From: Morella rubra
Lineage: Eukaryota; Streptophyta; Magnoliopsida; Fagales; Myricaceae
Assembly: GCA_003952965.2 (NCBI GenBank)
Contig: CM025854.1
Coordinates: 11,895,418 to 11,959,417, forward strand
Reading direction: 5' to 3'
Length of the DNA stretch: 64,000 nt
Below the pieces are notes generated by a model. That model made no database searches and was not told the DNA's origin. It saw only the letters and a program-made list of their open reading frames with translations. Of this stretch, positions 22,540 to 34,761 are shown in pieces. How positions within the stretch are numbered: the stretch's first letter is position 1; every line of letters begins with the position of its first letter. A program made the position numbers and the translations under genes.

Positions 22540-23330
22540 GACCTACCTTGAATTTGCCAGCTGATCCGTCGCACTAAGCAACAAAATAACGAAACACCGA
22601 TTAATCTTAACTTGCAAGATAATCTCACAAAATATAAAAACAATAACGACAGTAGTCATAACCACTTCAATGCCTATCAAGTTTAACAGTTAAACAGATT
22701 TATACGTCCAAAAGCCCAGAGGAGATTGAAAGATACGTACATTACATGCAATCACTCTCCTCCGAGGGATTTCCTCTGATTCAAGAAGACGATCAGACTT
22801 TTTGTTCTTCTCTTAGCTTTTCTCTTTCGGGGTGGGAATTGCAATCTTCTCGGAAAGTGAACGAAAAACCAAAATCATACAGGATCAAAGCCAAAGAAAG
22901 AATTGAAAGTAGCTTGAATCGAAGAGTGCAGTCAATGTATAAAAGCACAGAAAACTCACTCAAAGAAACAAGTCCAGAAGTTATTACTTGAGAGTCCAGA
23001 GCTGATCGAGGAGAAGGAGAAATAGTTTTCCGATGGCGATGGGACGCTATTTCCACCTGTGCAAATATGTGGTAGGGGCCGGAATCATGATTCACGTGCG
23101 TCAGCTTTTTTAACCAGATGGGGACACTTACGTGGATTTGGCAGCTAGTGGCGCAGATTAGGAAACTGACGTGGATGCTCCCTGATTCGTGGGATGATGA
23201 ACAAAACCATGAATCCCGATTCAATTTGATAAGGATGTGTCGTAGTCCAACTGCATGCAGCCATGTGTATTCCCCTTCACCTAAACCAAACCCCCTAATT
23301 CTCAATATTTTATAAGGGTGCTTGTTTATC
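22540..23330 (-). promoter_or_regulatory. LKR/SDH 5' leader and promoter region
   Basis: Directly upstream of the start codon there is no further coding exon. On the minus strand TATAAAA lies at 23308-23314 and a second candidate, TATAAAT, near 22699-22705. A plausible non-coding first exon ends at about 22990 (CTCAA|GTAATA), with an acceptor just before the ATG (TTGCTTAG). A G-box CACGTG lies at 23093-23098, and further ACGTG cores occur at about 23130 and 23168. ACGTG is the core of ABA-response elements. LKR/SDH is known to respond to stress and ABA in other plants, so this regulation is an inference. The exact transcription start is not determined. Confidence 0.5.
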
Positions 23331-23405
23331 AAAATTTTAAAAAATATTTTTAAAATTTTTAAAATTTTAAGAATTTTTATTTTATTAAAATTTATTAGAA
23401 TTTAT

Positions 23406-23438
<33 letters not shown>

Positions 23439-24650
23439 TATTAAAAATTTTAAAATATATTTATTTTGTTTAAAATTTTCATACCTAAAATATTAAAAAA
23501 TAAACGGTAACATAATCTCTTCCCATCCTATTCCTACCCTGTTACTTTTGGCGCTTTTCATGGGTCCGTGAGCAACCTTCCAACGTTTGTTATTTCGAAC
23601 ACGTGTTGTATCCGACGTGTTATTTGGCTTTTCCGTAGTGAACGGATCCATGCAGGTTGTTGAATAAAGACAGACGTGTGGGATTTTAATTTGTATATTC
23701 GTTTTCGTAGTTTCAATCATGATTACGTTCCATAAATAATTAAATACAATCAATTATCTTTTGCTGTTGGATTTAGCCGTCTGATTTAACGGAAAGTACC
23801 TATGGAAATATCCCTTCAAGCTAGATTTGTTTTATCTATGGTAATACCCCTACGAGTTAAAATTTTTTTTTAAAAAATAAAAATTCTATAGTTTTATTTA
23901 TGTACAACCCTCTTCAAGTTTTCAGTGTTATTACCCTTATAATTGGTTATTTCTGTCACAAAACCGTTAGTCCCCTAACGGAAGAGCCAAACACGGTCAG
24001 CTGCGTACGCCACCTCACCTTCAATTTTTCATGTCAGCTCCAAAACGACGCACAGCCCTTCCCTTCTTCTCCTCTCTTCTCGTCTCTTGGCCTGATCTGC
24101 TTCCTCCCGCTCTCTTTCTTCTATGTCTCCTCCTAGCTTCCTCTCTTCTGTTTCTTCCATTTCGTCTTCCCTCTTTCTTCTTTCTCTTTCCCTTCTCCTT
24201 CTCCTGTCTTCTTGTTTCGAGCTGTTAGCAGGGTAGGCAACAAGTTTCCATCTCCCTACATATCAAAATGAAATCGTCCACTCGATTGTATTTACTGAGA
24301 CACACTCGAAACCAAACTATTGCCAGCAAACAGAGACTGATTTCCTAATATGGTGTCAATTAGGAAAAGGAAAGCTTTCCAGATAACTTCAGAATTATTG
24401 TTGTATACAACAAATTACCAGAGTCAAGCATAGCTTCTCATCCCATGACTGTGTGGACTTTTTGGTTTCTTATCATCATAAATGCCTTGGCAGTGCTTTC
24501 TACTTCGTTTTCACGTATTTTCTGTTTCTGATATCAATGTCAAATGGGTTCTTTGTCAAGTTGGTATATTCTTTCGTGCACGTTTGATATGCTTGTTCAT
24601 CAGAAATGTAATTTTCTCTTTCTTGTTCATTAGTTCAAAGCAGCAGCTTA
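23331..24650. other. AT-rich intergenic DNA
   Basis: It includes an A/T homopolymer mosaic (23330-23480) with (TA)n at 23421-23441, and pyrimidine-rich sequence (24040-24230). I see no gene here; the short ORFs are low-complexity. The stretch 23770-24010 has the look of a decayed transposon end, but no partner was found. Confidence 0.5.
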
Positions 24651-24656
24651 CCATCT

Positions 24657-24990
24657 CTAGTCAAGTCCATACAATGTAGGTTTCAAAGAGACAGCTGGGC
24701 CATCTCTATTTGCAGTCCAGATGATTGTCTTTTCTGTTTGTTTAATCAGCCATGGCCCATATTCCAATAGTAAAGTCATCACGACGTGGGTAGAACCCAA
24801 ATGCAAAAAGACCATAGGGTGAGAGCCACGAAGTGCAGCTTGCACCGCGGGGAAGTGAAGAACCTAGGTGTATCACATTGCAGCGGTTTCGTTCCGCGTC
24901 TGCATCAGCGGAAAGTAGGAAACATAGCACAAAGAGTAGAGCTACGGGTGGGTAAAATTTCCGGGACTTCTCAGAAATTTCGTGTCCAGT
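24657..24990 (-). pseudogene. 5' fragment of G-type lectin receptor-like kinase
   Basis: On the minus strand a hydrophobic signal-peptide-like stretch (VALLFVLCFLLSADADA) is followed by a B-lectin (bulb-type) domain start: LSPYGLFAFGFYP, DFTIGIW, then in another frame TIIWTANRDGPAVS. These motifs are typical of plant G-type lectin S-receptor-like kinases. A frameshift near 24745-24755 separates GIW from TIIWTANRD, no initiator ATG is visible because an insertion breaks the signal-peptide region, and no kinase domain is present. The fragment is about 95 codons against roughly 800 for a full receptor, so it is a dead remnant. Confidence 0.8.
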
Positions 24991-25561
24991 TCCGGTACCG
25001 GTTATCCGGTTCCTATTTCGGCATATTCCAGTACCCGAATCAGATACCATGTTTCCAGTTTTTTCCAGAATCGAAAGTTCCGGTAGAAATGTAGGAACTT
25101 CCAGTTCTGGAATTTTTATTTTTTATTTTTTTCAGGGCCCAAAACAACACCAATTTTAGCCCTGCTTTTCTTTAAAAAAGTAAAAAATAAAAAAAATTGA
25201 CTTGAGACAAAACGATCTAGGTCACTTAAACGAAGAGGAAGACCAAAGACTCCTCTCCTTCTTCGTTTCTACTTTCTTTGACCCCCATCCCTGACCGGCG
25301 CTCACCTCACTTTATGCTTCTCCCTCCCGAAATCCCTCTTTCTCTCGCCGCTCGCCTCCCTTTGTGCTCCTCTCTCTCTGTCTCTCTCTCCCAGTTGCTG
25401 CCAAAAAAAAATCTGAGCAAAAAGGCCCAAAAATTCAACCAAAATTTTCGAAAAATTCCGAAATGGAACCGATTGAAATAAAAATAACAGTTCCAGTGGG
25501 TACCAGAACCGGAATCGGAATAATTTATTTCCATTTCATCTGTTCCAGTATCCACTCTTTA
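24944..25561. mobile_element. hAT-like non-autonomous insertion
   Basis: An 8-bp direct repeat GTAGAGCT (24936-24943 and 25562-25569) brackets a 618-bp insertion that interrupts the signal-peptide region of the lectin-kinase pseudogene. The ends (GGGTGGGTA on the left, complement of the right AGTGGATA) are weakly inverted. Subterminal blocks rich in TTCCGGT/GTACCGG, as at 24985-25080 and 25460-25555, are common in plant hAT elements. It has no coding capacity. Confidence 0.6.
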
Positions 25562-25589
25562 GTAGAGCTGGTATGTATGAGAGAGAGAG

Positions 25590-25630
25590 AGAAGAAGAAG
25601 AAGAAGAAGAAGAAGAAGAAGAAGAAGAAG
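25590..25630. repeat. (GAA)n microsatellite
   Basis: About 13 GAA units lie between the hAT-like insertion and the gypsy fragment. Confidence 0.95.
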
Positions 25631-25699
25631 CAGCAGAAGAGAGGAAGCTAGTAGGAGACACATAAGAAAGAGAGCGAGAGGAAGGAGAGGCCAAGAGTC

Positions 25700-28351
25700 A
25701 AGAGGAAGAGAGGAGAAAGATAAGGGAAGGAACTGTCTCAACAAAAGCCTCAGACTACTCGAGATAGTCATACTCAAATGCACTCTCGAAATCAAAAACT
25801 GATAACAGCTTCGATACATCAACGTCCTCAACTGCACACACTTCAGAATCATCACAACTACTCAACATCTTGCATGTGTTGAACACATTCATCTCCAAAG
25901 TCATATTACCAAAAGTGAGCTTTAGTACTTCACTTCAGCAATTACTCAGTGCGTCAGAGGTAGCCAAAAACGATCGACCAAGTATCACAGGCGCCTAATA
26001 AATAGCAAAGATTGGCTGCTACATATTTAGAACTACAAAGTCCACTGGATAGTAAAATTTGTCGACTTGAACCAATAAATTTTCAATTAAACCTCGTGCC
26101 ACCTTGACTAATCTATCAGCCAACAGTAGCATGATGAAGGTCTTTTTCAATTCACTTAACCCCAACTGCTCATATATTGAGAATGGTAGCAAGTTCACGC
26201 TGCTTCCCAAATCAAGTAATGTCTCTCAATACGAGATTCACCGATCAAAATGGAAATAGTGGGAGAGCCCAGATCTCTGAACTTCTGAGGATTCTGGCTC
26301 AATATTAGTGTGCTAACTTACTCTGTCAAGAAGGCTTTCTTCTTGTATTCAACTTCCTCTTCACTGTGCACAATTCCTTCAAAAAAATTGCTTAAGAAGG
26401 GATTTGCTATATCGCATCTCAGTGCTAATCTCTGAGGATAGGGAATATATGGTCAGTATTCCTTACTAGTCTCAACCTCTGCATTAATTGGCTTCTTCAA
26501 TTCTGCTTTCATTTGCTTTGGCTTTTCTTTGGGAAGATCAGTCTCAGTTGCAACTTTTAGTTTGGGGCAACTGTCTGTCTATCCATGGACATCTTAGGTT
26601 AAAGAACTTCCTTTCTATTTCTCAAAGTAATAATGGTCTTTGTTGTCTTAATAGATTCTCCCAAGACATTATGTATTTGTTGCTGTCGTTGTCGGTATAC
26701 TTGAGGATTAGGCTAAGGCTGTGCTAGAAATTTCTCTTTCTCTAGGGTCCTCAATATCATGCTCATCTTAATATGGTGTCCAATAAGTCATTTATGGCCT
26801 AAGTGTTCTAATTGTTAGTGGTGACCTGAATCTGCATGAATTGCTGCAAGTGTATTGGCAATTTGTGCCATACTATTGTCGAGAGACTTCTTCGGTGGAG
26901 CAGATGGTTGAGACTGAAAATTTTGAGCAACTACATGAGACTGGAATCAAAGAGGTGCTGTTAAAGGATATCTTTGTGAAGTCTGATGTGTCTGATACTA
27001 GTGTTGAGGAGCAGTTTGATGAGATGGTTGCTGAGAAGGTGGTGCATAGGACTGGGAAGGTTGTTGAAAATGCAAATAAGATTGACCAGATCATTCCTCC
27101 ATGAAAAATTCGGATGATTCCTCCACTCTGGATTGTAAGCGTTGAAGAAAGGCTAATTTTGTGCTTTGTTAACCCAATTTGCTGAATTGCATCTGATCAG
27201 ACCCATTCTCTTGTAATACTGGTATAATCGGACAATCCTGAGTCTTATGGCTAGAATCGGTGAATAGAGAACACACTTCCACAGCTTTCTTGGCCTTCAC
27301 CTTCTCTAATTCCATAATCTCTAACCTCCTAGTCAAAGCAGCAATACGAGCTTGGACATCAGTATCCTCTTTGATTTCATATTCAACCCTGCCACCAATT
27401 GCTCTAGGAGGTTATACTGCTAATGGTGCCCGATCAGATCGTGTATTCATTGTTGGGCACTTTTCATCAAGGTAATAAAAAAATGTGAGTGCTTGCATTA
27501 AGGAGTGAGGGCAGTTTAGAAATAGTTCACTAGCCTCCAAGATTCAAAATCGTGACGTGGATAGATATTAACCAGATCCTTAAACCTGTCCCAATTGGCA
27601 TGGAAAGTCTTACCTTTGATTAAATTGGCTAATTTGCTCTTGTAAAAATTGGGTTCTTGAAAAGGAAAAAATTTCTATAAGAACTCACATTGCATATCAA
27701 ACCAACTAGAGATAGAATTAGGCCTCAAAGAATTAAACCAAATCTTCGCTTTATCTTTAAAGAGAAAGAAAATAAATGAAGTCTAATAAACTCATCAGTA
27801 CCAACTCTAGTGATAAAGTAGTGCAAGTCAGCTCAAAGTCCGTTAGGTGCTAGTAAAGATTCTTAGAATCCATCCCGTGGAACTAAGGTATCACCTACAT
27901 CATCCATGCTTAATTGTAAAATTAGGTGCATTACTAGGTAAAACTAATGCATGATAGGTGTAGTGGTTCATGTAGGCTGCAAAAAATTCTTAAGAGTGCG
28001 TGGTGCAGGTGCAACCATAGATTCTTCAAAATTCTCTTCCACAAAAAGGATTGTATAAATCAATTTCAGTATCCTCACTTGTAAAAGAGACAGAAGAACT
28101 ATCTAACTTTGTGCTGTAATATCACTACTAGTACTAAGGTGTAACTCTATATAATCTATTTGAAATGTCTCTGACCCAAGGCATCAAACATCAATCACGA
28201 TAGCAAAGGTCACCAATACAATAGAAAACAAATAAAGGGTGCAAAAAAGATAAAATAACACAAAGGATTAGGATTTTTTTTGTTTTTTTTGGGGACGATA
28301 TGAGAAAATTAAAATAAAGGAAAATCAAAAGTTTGAAACTAAGTCTAATAA
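25700..28351 (-). pseudogene. Ty3/gypsy gag-protease fragment
   Basis: On the minus strand, from 28351 leftward, there is a gag region with a Q/P-rich C-terminal linker (about 26850-27100), a zinc-knuckle remnant (about 27200-27250, SSHKTQDCP), then a retropepsin region at 26019-26210 (SVNLLPFSIYEQLGL, KFYYPVDFVVL) followed by a GRSFLATSDAL-like continuation to about 25960. Several stops interrupt it. No reverse transcriptase or integrase follows before the lectin-kinase remnant, so the element is truncated after protease. The style matches Tat/Athila-type plant gypsy elements. Confidence 0.85.
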
Positions 28352-28369
28352 TCCCCGGCAATGGCGCCA
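28352..28369 (-). promoter_or_regulatory. retrotransposon primer-binding site (tRNA-Asp)
   Basis: On the minus strand it reads TGGCGCCATTGCCGGGGA, matching the 3' end of plant tRNA-Asp with one mismatch. It fixes the orientation of the adjacent gag-protease fragment and places its 5' LTR at higher coordinates, starting at about 28376. Confidence 0.85.
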
Positions 28370-28375
28370 AAAACT

Positions 28376-30950
28376 TGACTCACTCTAAAAGGAGGAAACA
28401 AAGGTTATCCCAAGTATAGGAGTTCTGTCGTGTAATAATTAGCTTGGAAGGCTAGATCATCTCCTCGGGGAAAATGGACTAATTTCAAACTCGTGTAAAA
28501 TAAGGAAAATATAAAAATGCTGATATATGCAATGAGTGTGAGGATGTAAAATAAAATAAAATAAAGCTTATTGAACATAATTCAGGTTTGTATTTTTGAA
28601 TTTTTAGGGGGTTTAAATGAAATTAAAGCACAAAAATTAAACGAATATTGTAAAGATAACGATGTTGAAGAATCCTAATGTCCTTCGTATGCAAAATCCC
28701 GAACTTCCAAAATCAATCAGACACTCGAAAGTCTAATCTGACTAACTTAGAGGATTTATGCCGTCAGCTTTAGATTAAAACATTCCTGCAAATCTATAAT
28801 TGCGCTCTCAACATAAAACATAAATTAAGAATGTAACATGCATTAAAGTAAATGGTAGAAAAGTAAATACTGAAAACTAAATGATAGAAAAATAAATAAC
28901 AATAAATAAATGATGAAAATTAAATTACTGAAAAGTAAATAACAATAAGGATCTGTTTGTTTTGCCGTATTTTACTTTCTAAAAAGTACTTTCCATACTT
29001 TCGACTATTTAAAGAGCCTTGTAAAAAATGGTCCACCGAAACTTAACTAGGTCAACCGTAAAACTATGCTCCACTTTCCTGAAAGTGGTTTACTTTCTGA
29101 AACTAGTGAATCTTTTTCCTGACCTGCCTCTCCAGCCTTAGGGATGGCCAAAAACCCATCGACTCGACCTCCCGATCCGAAACCGATCTGGATCAACCCG
29201 AACTGGTCGGGTTGAGGTAGGGTTTTGAAACATGAACCCGAGAAAAATCAGGTTCGTGATTGCTTTTCTAACCCGAAACCAAAGCATTCAAATGAACCCG
29301 ACCTTGACGGTTTTAGTTTTTTTTTTTAAGGTCAAGTAAGAGTTTTGAAACATGAACCTGAGAAAAATTATGTTTGTATTTAGGTCTTTAGCCCAAAACC
29401 AAAGCATTCAAAGGAACCCAACCCTGACTGTTTTGGCCTTTTCCGGGGTCAGAGTCAGGTTTTAAAACATGAACCGGAGAAAAATTAGGTTTGAGTTCGG
29501 ATCTTTAACCCGAAACCAAAGCATTCAAAGGAACCAGACCTTGACGGTTTTAACTTTTTTGGGGGTTGGGGTCAGATTTTGAAATATGAACCTGAGAAAA
29601 ATTAAGTTCATGTTCGGGTTCAACCCCAACGTTTTTACCTTTTTTCGAGGTCAAGGTCAGGTTTTGAAACAGGAACCCGAGAAAATCAAGTACGTGTTTA
29701 GGTCTTTAACCCGAAACCAAAACATTCAAAGGAACCCGACCCTGACTGTTTTAGCTTTTTTCAGGGTCGAGGGCGGGTTTTGAAACATGAAGTTGAGAAA
29801 AACTTTATTGAAAAATATTGAAAAATACTTTCAAAAAATATATTTGATGCAACAAGCAAACACAAAAAATTAGATTACTTTACCAAAACATAATGCATTT
29901 GAAATTACTTAACAAAAAAACAAGTACTTTACATTGAAACAAACGAAGCCAACGTAAATGACAATGAATCAATAAAAAAATCACAAGATTCTTAGATTAA
30001 ATAATATCATCTCATAACAAACCAAGATTTAAGTTAAAAGAAAAACAAACAACGAGAACATAATCCGAAAGTGAAATAGAAGTCACATAAAATTAAAGAG
30101 CAAGAAACATAATTCTAAATCTTAGGTATTGAAATAGAAGACAATAAATTAAAAGCATAAAGAAACTAATCTTAAAAACTGAAAATAATGTCTGAAAAAT
30201 AAAATTTGATGTTGCAAACCATGAGAAAAGAAAAGAAAAGAAAAGAAGTGAACAAAGAAGGAGAGAGAGTGCTGAAAAATAAGGAGAGAAGAAGAGAGAG
30301 AATGTGAGAGGAGGAGAGTAGTCGCTACGAGGAAAAGAAAAACAAAAGTAGGGTTTTGGCAAGGAGAAATAAAAGAGGGGAAGTGCAGCTAAAAAAATAA
30401 AATAGAGAGGTGAGAGAGTCTAGGGATTTTTGAAAAAGAAAATAAAAGAAGAGAGAGCAAAGGGAGAGAGTGAATGTGAAGTGCGGTTAAAGAGAGAAAT
30501 ATGAGGGGGGAGGAGAGAAAAGGTGCAGCTAGGTTAGAATAAATAGAGAGAAAAAAGGGAGATAGGGAGAAAAAGAAGGGTGATTGCTGGCTCTGTAAAG
30601 AGAGAATATGATGTAGGGTTTGCTAGGTTAAAAAAAAATTAGAGTAAAAAGAGAGATGCCGGGCTGAGATTTAATTGTCTCTCATTTGTTCATTTAATTA
30701 CAACATTATAATTAATGAGGCTCACATGCTCTTGACATATTCTAGAGACTCTCTTGTGCTACCATGTGTTCCAATAGATTGTCCATTGCCCTCTACGTGT
30801 CTACAAAGTAATTAATTTTTACCACCCTGCACAAACATACATAATTAACTCATGTCATCATATGATGAAATTAAATCCATAAAATAATTACAATGCCAAC
30901 ATTCACAGTGCAAATGATTAAAATAATAATTTTAGAATGTGTGGACGCGA
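28376..30950 (-). repeat. putative long gypsy 5' LTR with nested insertion
   Basis: The sequence next to the primer site begins TGACTCAC on the plus strand and carries AT-rich, purine-rich DNA (GAGAGA blocks at 30230-30660) with no gene. Its far end cannot be fixed because no second LTR lies in the window. A separate 1-kb block (about 28937-29954) inside it carries a tandem repeat. Confidence 0.45.
29222..29800. repeat. tandem repeat, about 118-bp unit
   Basis: Five units plus a partial sixth begin near 29222, 29342, 29459, 29575, 29661 and 29777. Each opens with GTTTTGAAACATGAACC. Four share a CCCGAAACCAAAGCATTCAAA-like core; unit 4 is shortened by about 30 bp and lacks it. Units differ by about 10-15% by eye. 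Confidence 0.9.
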
Positions 30951-31623
30951 TATGACTTAAGGATAGACAAGCCAAAGATAGAAAAAAATTACTTAGGTAA
31001 TAAATTAAATCTAAAGTCATACAAATTTAACAATTAAATAAAAAAAAATTAGATTTATGCCTCGTAACCATCTTTTCTATCTAAAACTAATATTTAAAAT
31101 AATAAATAATTAATATTATATTAATTTTATATGTACTAAGCATGCAATATGCTAGTTCAAAAAGTGATTTTTTGACTTGCCACGTTAAAAGAAGGACTTT
31201 TGCCTCGTCTTAGAAAAAAGTGCGCTTTTTTAGCATAATTACAATAATTGCCAACCATGTGGGTCACCAACTTATTTCTCATAGATAAAGAACTTAGTGG
31301 CAGGTAGCTTTCTTTAGCATCTCCAATGATGGTTAATGAGGATGCGCTCCCTCGTGTTGCTAAAAATAGTCGTTGCCTGAGCCAATATTTCTTTTAGTGG
31401 CTGCCTATATATTTAAAAGCTATTACTCAGATTTTACATAAGCAACCTCGTACCAACATAAGTTTTCCATTGGTCCCCCTTATTGTTGCTTTAAACAGAA
31501 CATCAGAAACGAAGGGCTAATAACATAACAAATTGCCACAAGTATGAATTGTTTAACCATTACTGCCATTGGTGATTTCTCCTCCTCTCTCTTTGCAATA
31601 TTTTTTCCTTTCTCTTGACTTAT
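30951..31623. other. AT-rich intergenic DNA
   Basis: I see no gene or element end in this stretch. The left flank of CACTA-1 is 'cttgacttat'. Confidence 0.4.
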
Positions 31624-32199
31624 CACTACCAAAAAGAGATTTCTAGCAGTGGTCTTTTTAGCAACATTTTAAGAAAATACTGCTAAAGGTCAATCTATAG
31701 CGGAGGTTTTCTACTTTATAGATTGACCTTTAGCGCGTTTGCTTCACAAACGCTGGCAAAAAGGCTACATGTAGCGATGTTTTTTAACAAACGCCGCCAC
31801 AAGTTTTGCGTTCTGCGATGTTTGTTCAAAACCACTGCTAAAGGTTCGAATTTAGCAGCATTTTGCACAAAACATTACCAAGTTTGTGCATTTTCCAAAC
31901 GCCACTATAAACTACAACTTCTACCAGCGTTTTGGTGAAAACGCTGCTAAAGCTTACAACTGCTAGCGTGAAAACACTGCTAAAGCTCACGCCCTCTAGC
32001 CGCGTTTTAATAGAAAACACCACTACAAAGTGTGAGCTTCAGCAGCGTTTGTACACAAATTCTGCTATAGATTACTTTTTAGCAGTGTTTGTACACAAAC
32101 GCGACTATAAGTCACATATTTTCAGTGGCAGTTTTTGTGACCGCCGCTAAAACTTTCACATTTAGCAGCATTTATTGTAAAAAAAGGCCGCTAAAGGTG

Positions 32200-33344
32200 T
32201 AACTAATAATAATAATTTTATTTATTAATTCTAAGTTTTTAATGTTAATAATTATTTTATATATTATTATATTCCTTGTAATATATAATTTTCTTTTGTC
32301 ATGTATTTGAAAACTTTTATTTTGAAGGACCTAGTTAATAAAATATGAAATTAGAGGGAGTGTTATGAAAATTGAAGTTGTTATATGATATTAAATTATA
32401 ATCCATGGTTGTTATGGTAATAGCATATCTATTGACTAAATCTAAGTAGTTTAGAAAACATCTATTATCATACTTATAATGAGCATATATATTTTGAATA
32501 ATTAGCAATATAATACTATTTAACTAGGACATATTATTTAATTATCTAACAAGGAGATTTTGTGAATTAACTTATGCAATTAAAGTTGATAACTTAATAT
32601 ATGTTCTTAGATGCTATGATTGAATATTAGGTACGTACATATAAAGTACTTAGGTTAATTAGCACATATCATGTATATTATAAACACATATAACAAATAG
32701 CATGCTAAACCTAAGTTTTTATGTTAGCACATATATGTATATAATAAAAGCATATTACTTACCGTTTATCCAAAAAACATATAGTTAATAACAAGAACTA
32801 AGATTTTTGTAATACTAAGTATAAAGTTCAAAGTACTATTAGTACTAAGTTATTTTACGCACTAAATACTAGGCTATATAGAAGGCATTATACTTTAAAT
32901 TATAAGTACTATATATCATCACTACCAACCTATTTTAATTAAGATTATTATACAGCTGGTTATAAAAAAGAGTGTAAAATAATATGATATGTCTTTAATA
33001 CTAAGTATAAGGATCGATTTGAATGCTATTACAAATTACAAATTACTAAAAACATATAACATGTATATACCTTGTTATTACAAAAAAACTGAAAAACCAT
33101 AGATTATAAAAAAAACTGTCAAAATGGTGAGTATATACATTATATTATTTAATGTATTAATATGTTTTAAAGAGAATGATACAACCAAATATTTCGAGAA
33201 TCATCCTTTATGAAATCTATCGAGCAAAATTTTAGTTTCCCTCTGTTTTTTTTTTTTTTGGTTTTGGTGGGGCCGTGGGTTCTCTTTTTTTTTTGTTTTC
33301 TTCTAAAGTCACTGTCTTATCTTTCAAACTTTCGAAGAAAATTT
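32200..33344. other. AT-rich filler inside CACTA-1
   Basis: It is more than 70% A+T by eye, with no ORF or repeat structure. It separates the left subterminal repeats from the solo LTR. Confidence 0.6.
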
Positions 33345-33349
33345 TAGAC

Positions 33350-34756
33350 TGTTGTTCCTAGAATTAAGGCAACCCAAGAGGGGGGGTGAATTGGGTTTTC
33401 AAACTTTTTCGCTTTTAACCCCCAAAATTGTGTTTGCAAAGTAAATGATAATTTAGCATAAGTATATAAACAAATATTGATGCGATAAGTAAATAAGTGT
33501 TAAATGTAAAGAGTAGAGTTAGAGAAGCAAACACGAGATTTTTAGGTGGTTCGGCAAACCCGCCTACATCCACTTCTCAAGTTCCTTTACTGAGCTATGA
33601 GGTTTTCCCATGATCTTCCAAATAGTGTACACTCTAGCTTCCAGGTGCTAGAGAACCTTACAAGTGTAGAGCTCAACACTCACAACCCAGCCTTGAGATA
33701 TACCTCTAAGCTTCTTCTTTAGTGAACAACTTCACTAAAAGAATCACCTCTTTTGGATAGGAAGATACAAGAATAAACTCTCTCAAAGAGTGGATATGAA
33801 AATGAAAAGCTCTATCTCTTTGATTCCTTTACTGAGCTATGAGGTTTTCCCATGATCTTCCAAATAGTGTACACTCTAGCTTCCGGGTGCTAGAAAACCT
33901 TACAAGTGCTTTCCCGAGCTCAACACTCACAACCCAACCAAGCTTGAAATATACCCTCTCTAAGCTTCTTCTTTAGTGAACAACTTCACTAAAAGAATCA
34001 CCTCTTTTGGATAGGAAGATACAAGAATAAACTCTCTCAAAGAGTGGATATGAAAATGGAAAGCTCTATCTCTTTGATTCACACAATGAAAAGAATAAGA
34101 AAGTGTAATTTGTGTGAATGATATGAGAAATATGGAATAGAAGGTTTAAGATATTTCTCAAGCTATGTAAAATGATATGTGGTCATTCTCTCTTGTTAGA
34201 GACAATAGGAAGGTCTTTATATAGGCCATATGAAAAAACTACCTGTTTCTAGCAGTTAGGAATTTTACCGTTGTACCGGTCGACCGCTACACCAAGCGGT
34301 CGAAGGCTGGTCGACCACTTCACCAGCCGGTCGACCTCCTCAACTTAAGCACATGATCCGGTTCATTTAAAACCATGATTTTAACCATTTTAAAACACCT
34401 AATTTTAAAGACTAACTTCACATAAGTATATAAAATATTTGGGAGTTGATTGTGGTGTTTTGAAACTATTTAAAAAACATTTGATCTTTCAAACAAGAGG
34501 TAAAACGGTTTATGCACATTTTGAAATATATACAAGTGTGTGATTCAAATCTTTGTCAAAAGTGAAACTAAGAGTTACAAGGTTATACCCTATGGTCTTG
34601 AATCTTCACTTTTGAGCTCCTTGCATCTTCTTGATCCTCAATCTTTTTGTCTTTGGCTCTTTGATAAAAATGTCTTTGTCTTTGAAGATGTCTATTTTGT
34701 AAACTTAATCCATTTATTGAAATCATCAAAATATCGATTGTAAACAAAAGTCAACA
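33350..34756 (-). repeat. solo LTR, copy 1 (in CACTA-1)
   Basis: It starts TGTTGTTCC, ends CAACA, and is flanked by TAGAC on both sides (33345-33349 and 34757-34761). It is homologous along its length to 37645-38899 and 54305-55550. No internal retrotransposon region is attached. At 1407 bp it is longer than its relatives because a block of about 243 bp is duplicated in tandem (33580-33821 and 33822-34081). The LTR reads TGTTG... on the minus strand, but orientation relative to the parent element is inferred only from that common start. Confidence 0.9.
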
Positions 34757-34761
34757 TAGAC

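Noticed and set aside
25364..25651. ORF ending in a Lys run
   Set aside because: The end is the (GAA)n microsatellite and the start lies in the hAT-like insertion.
26841..27104. Plus-strand ORF of 87 codons with acidic composition
   Set aside because: It is the antisense of the gypsy gag Q/P-rich linker.
28352..28369. tRNA-Asp-like sequence
   Set aside because: Only the 18-nt 3' end complement is present. It is a retrotransposon primer site, not a tRNA gene; the same holds for the tRNA-Met match at 42901.
30093..30362. 89-codon hydrophobic minus-strand ORF
   Set aside because: Low-complexity Phe/Ser/Leu reading of purine-rich LTR DNA, with no homology recognised.
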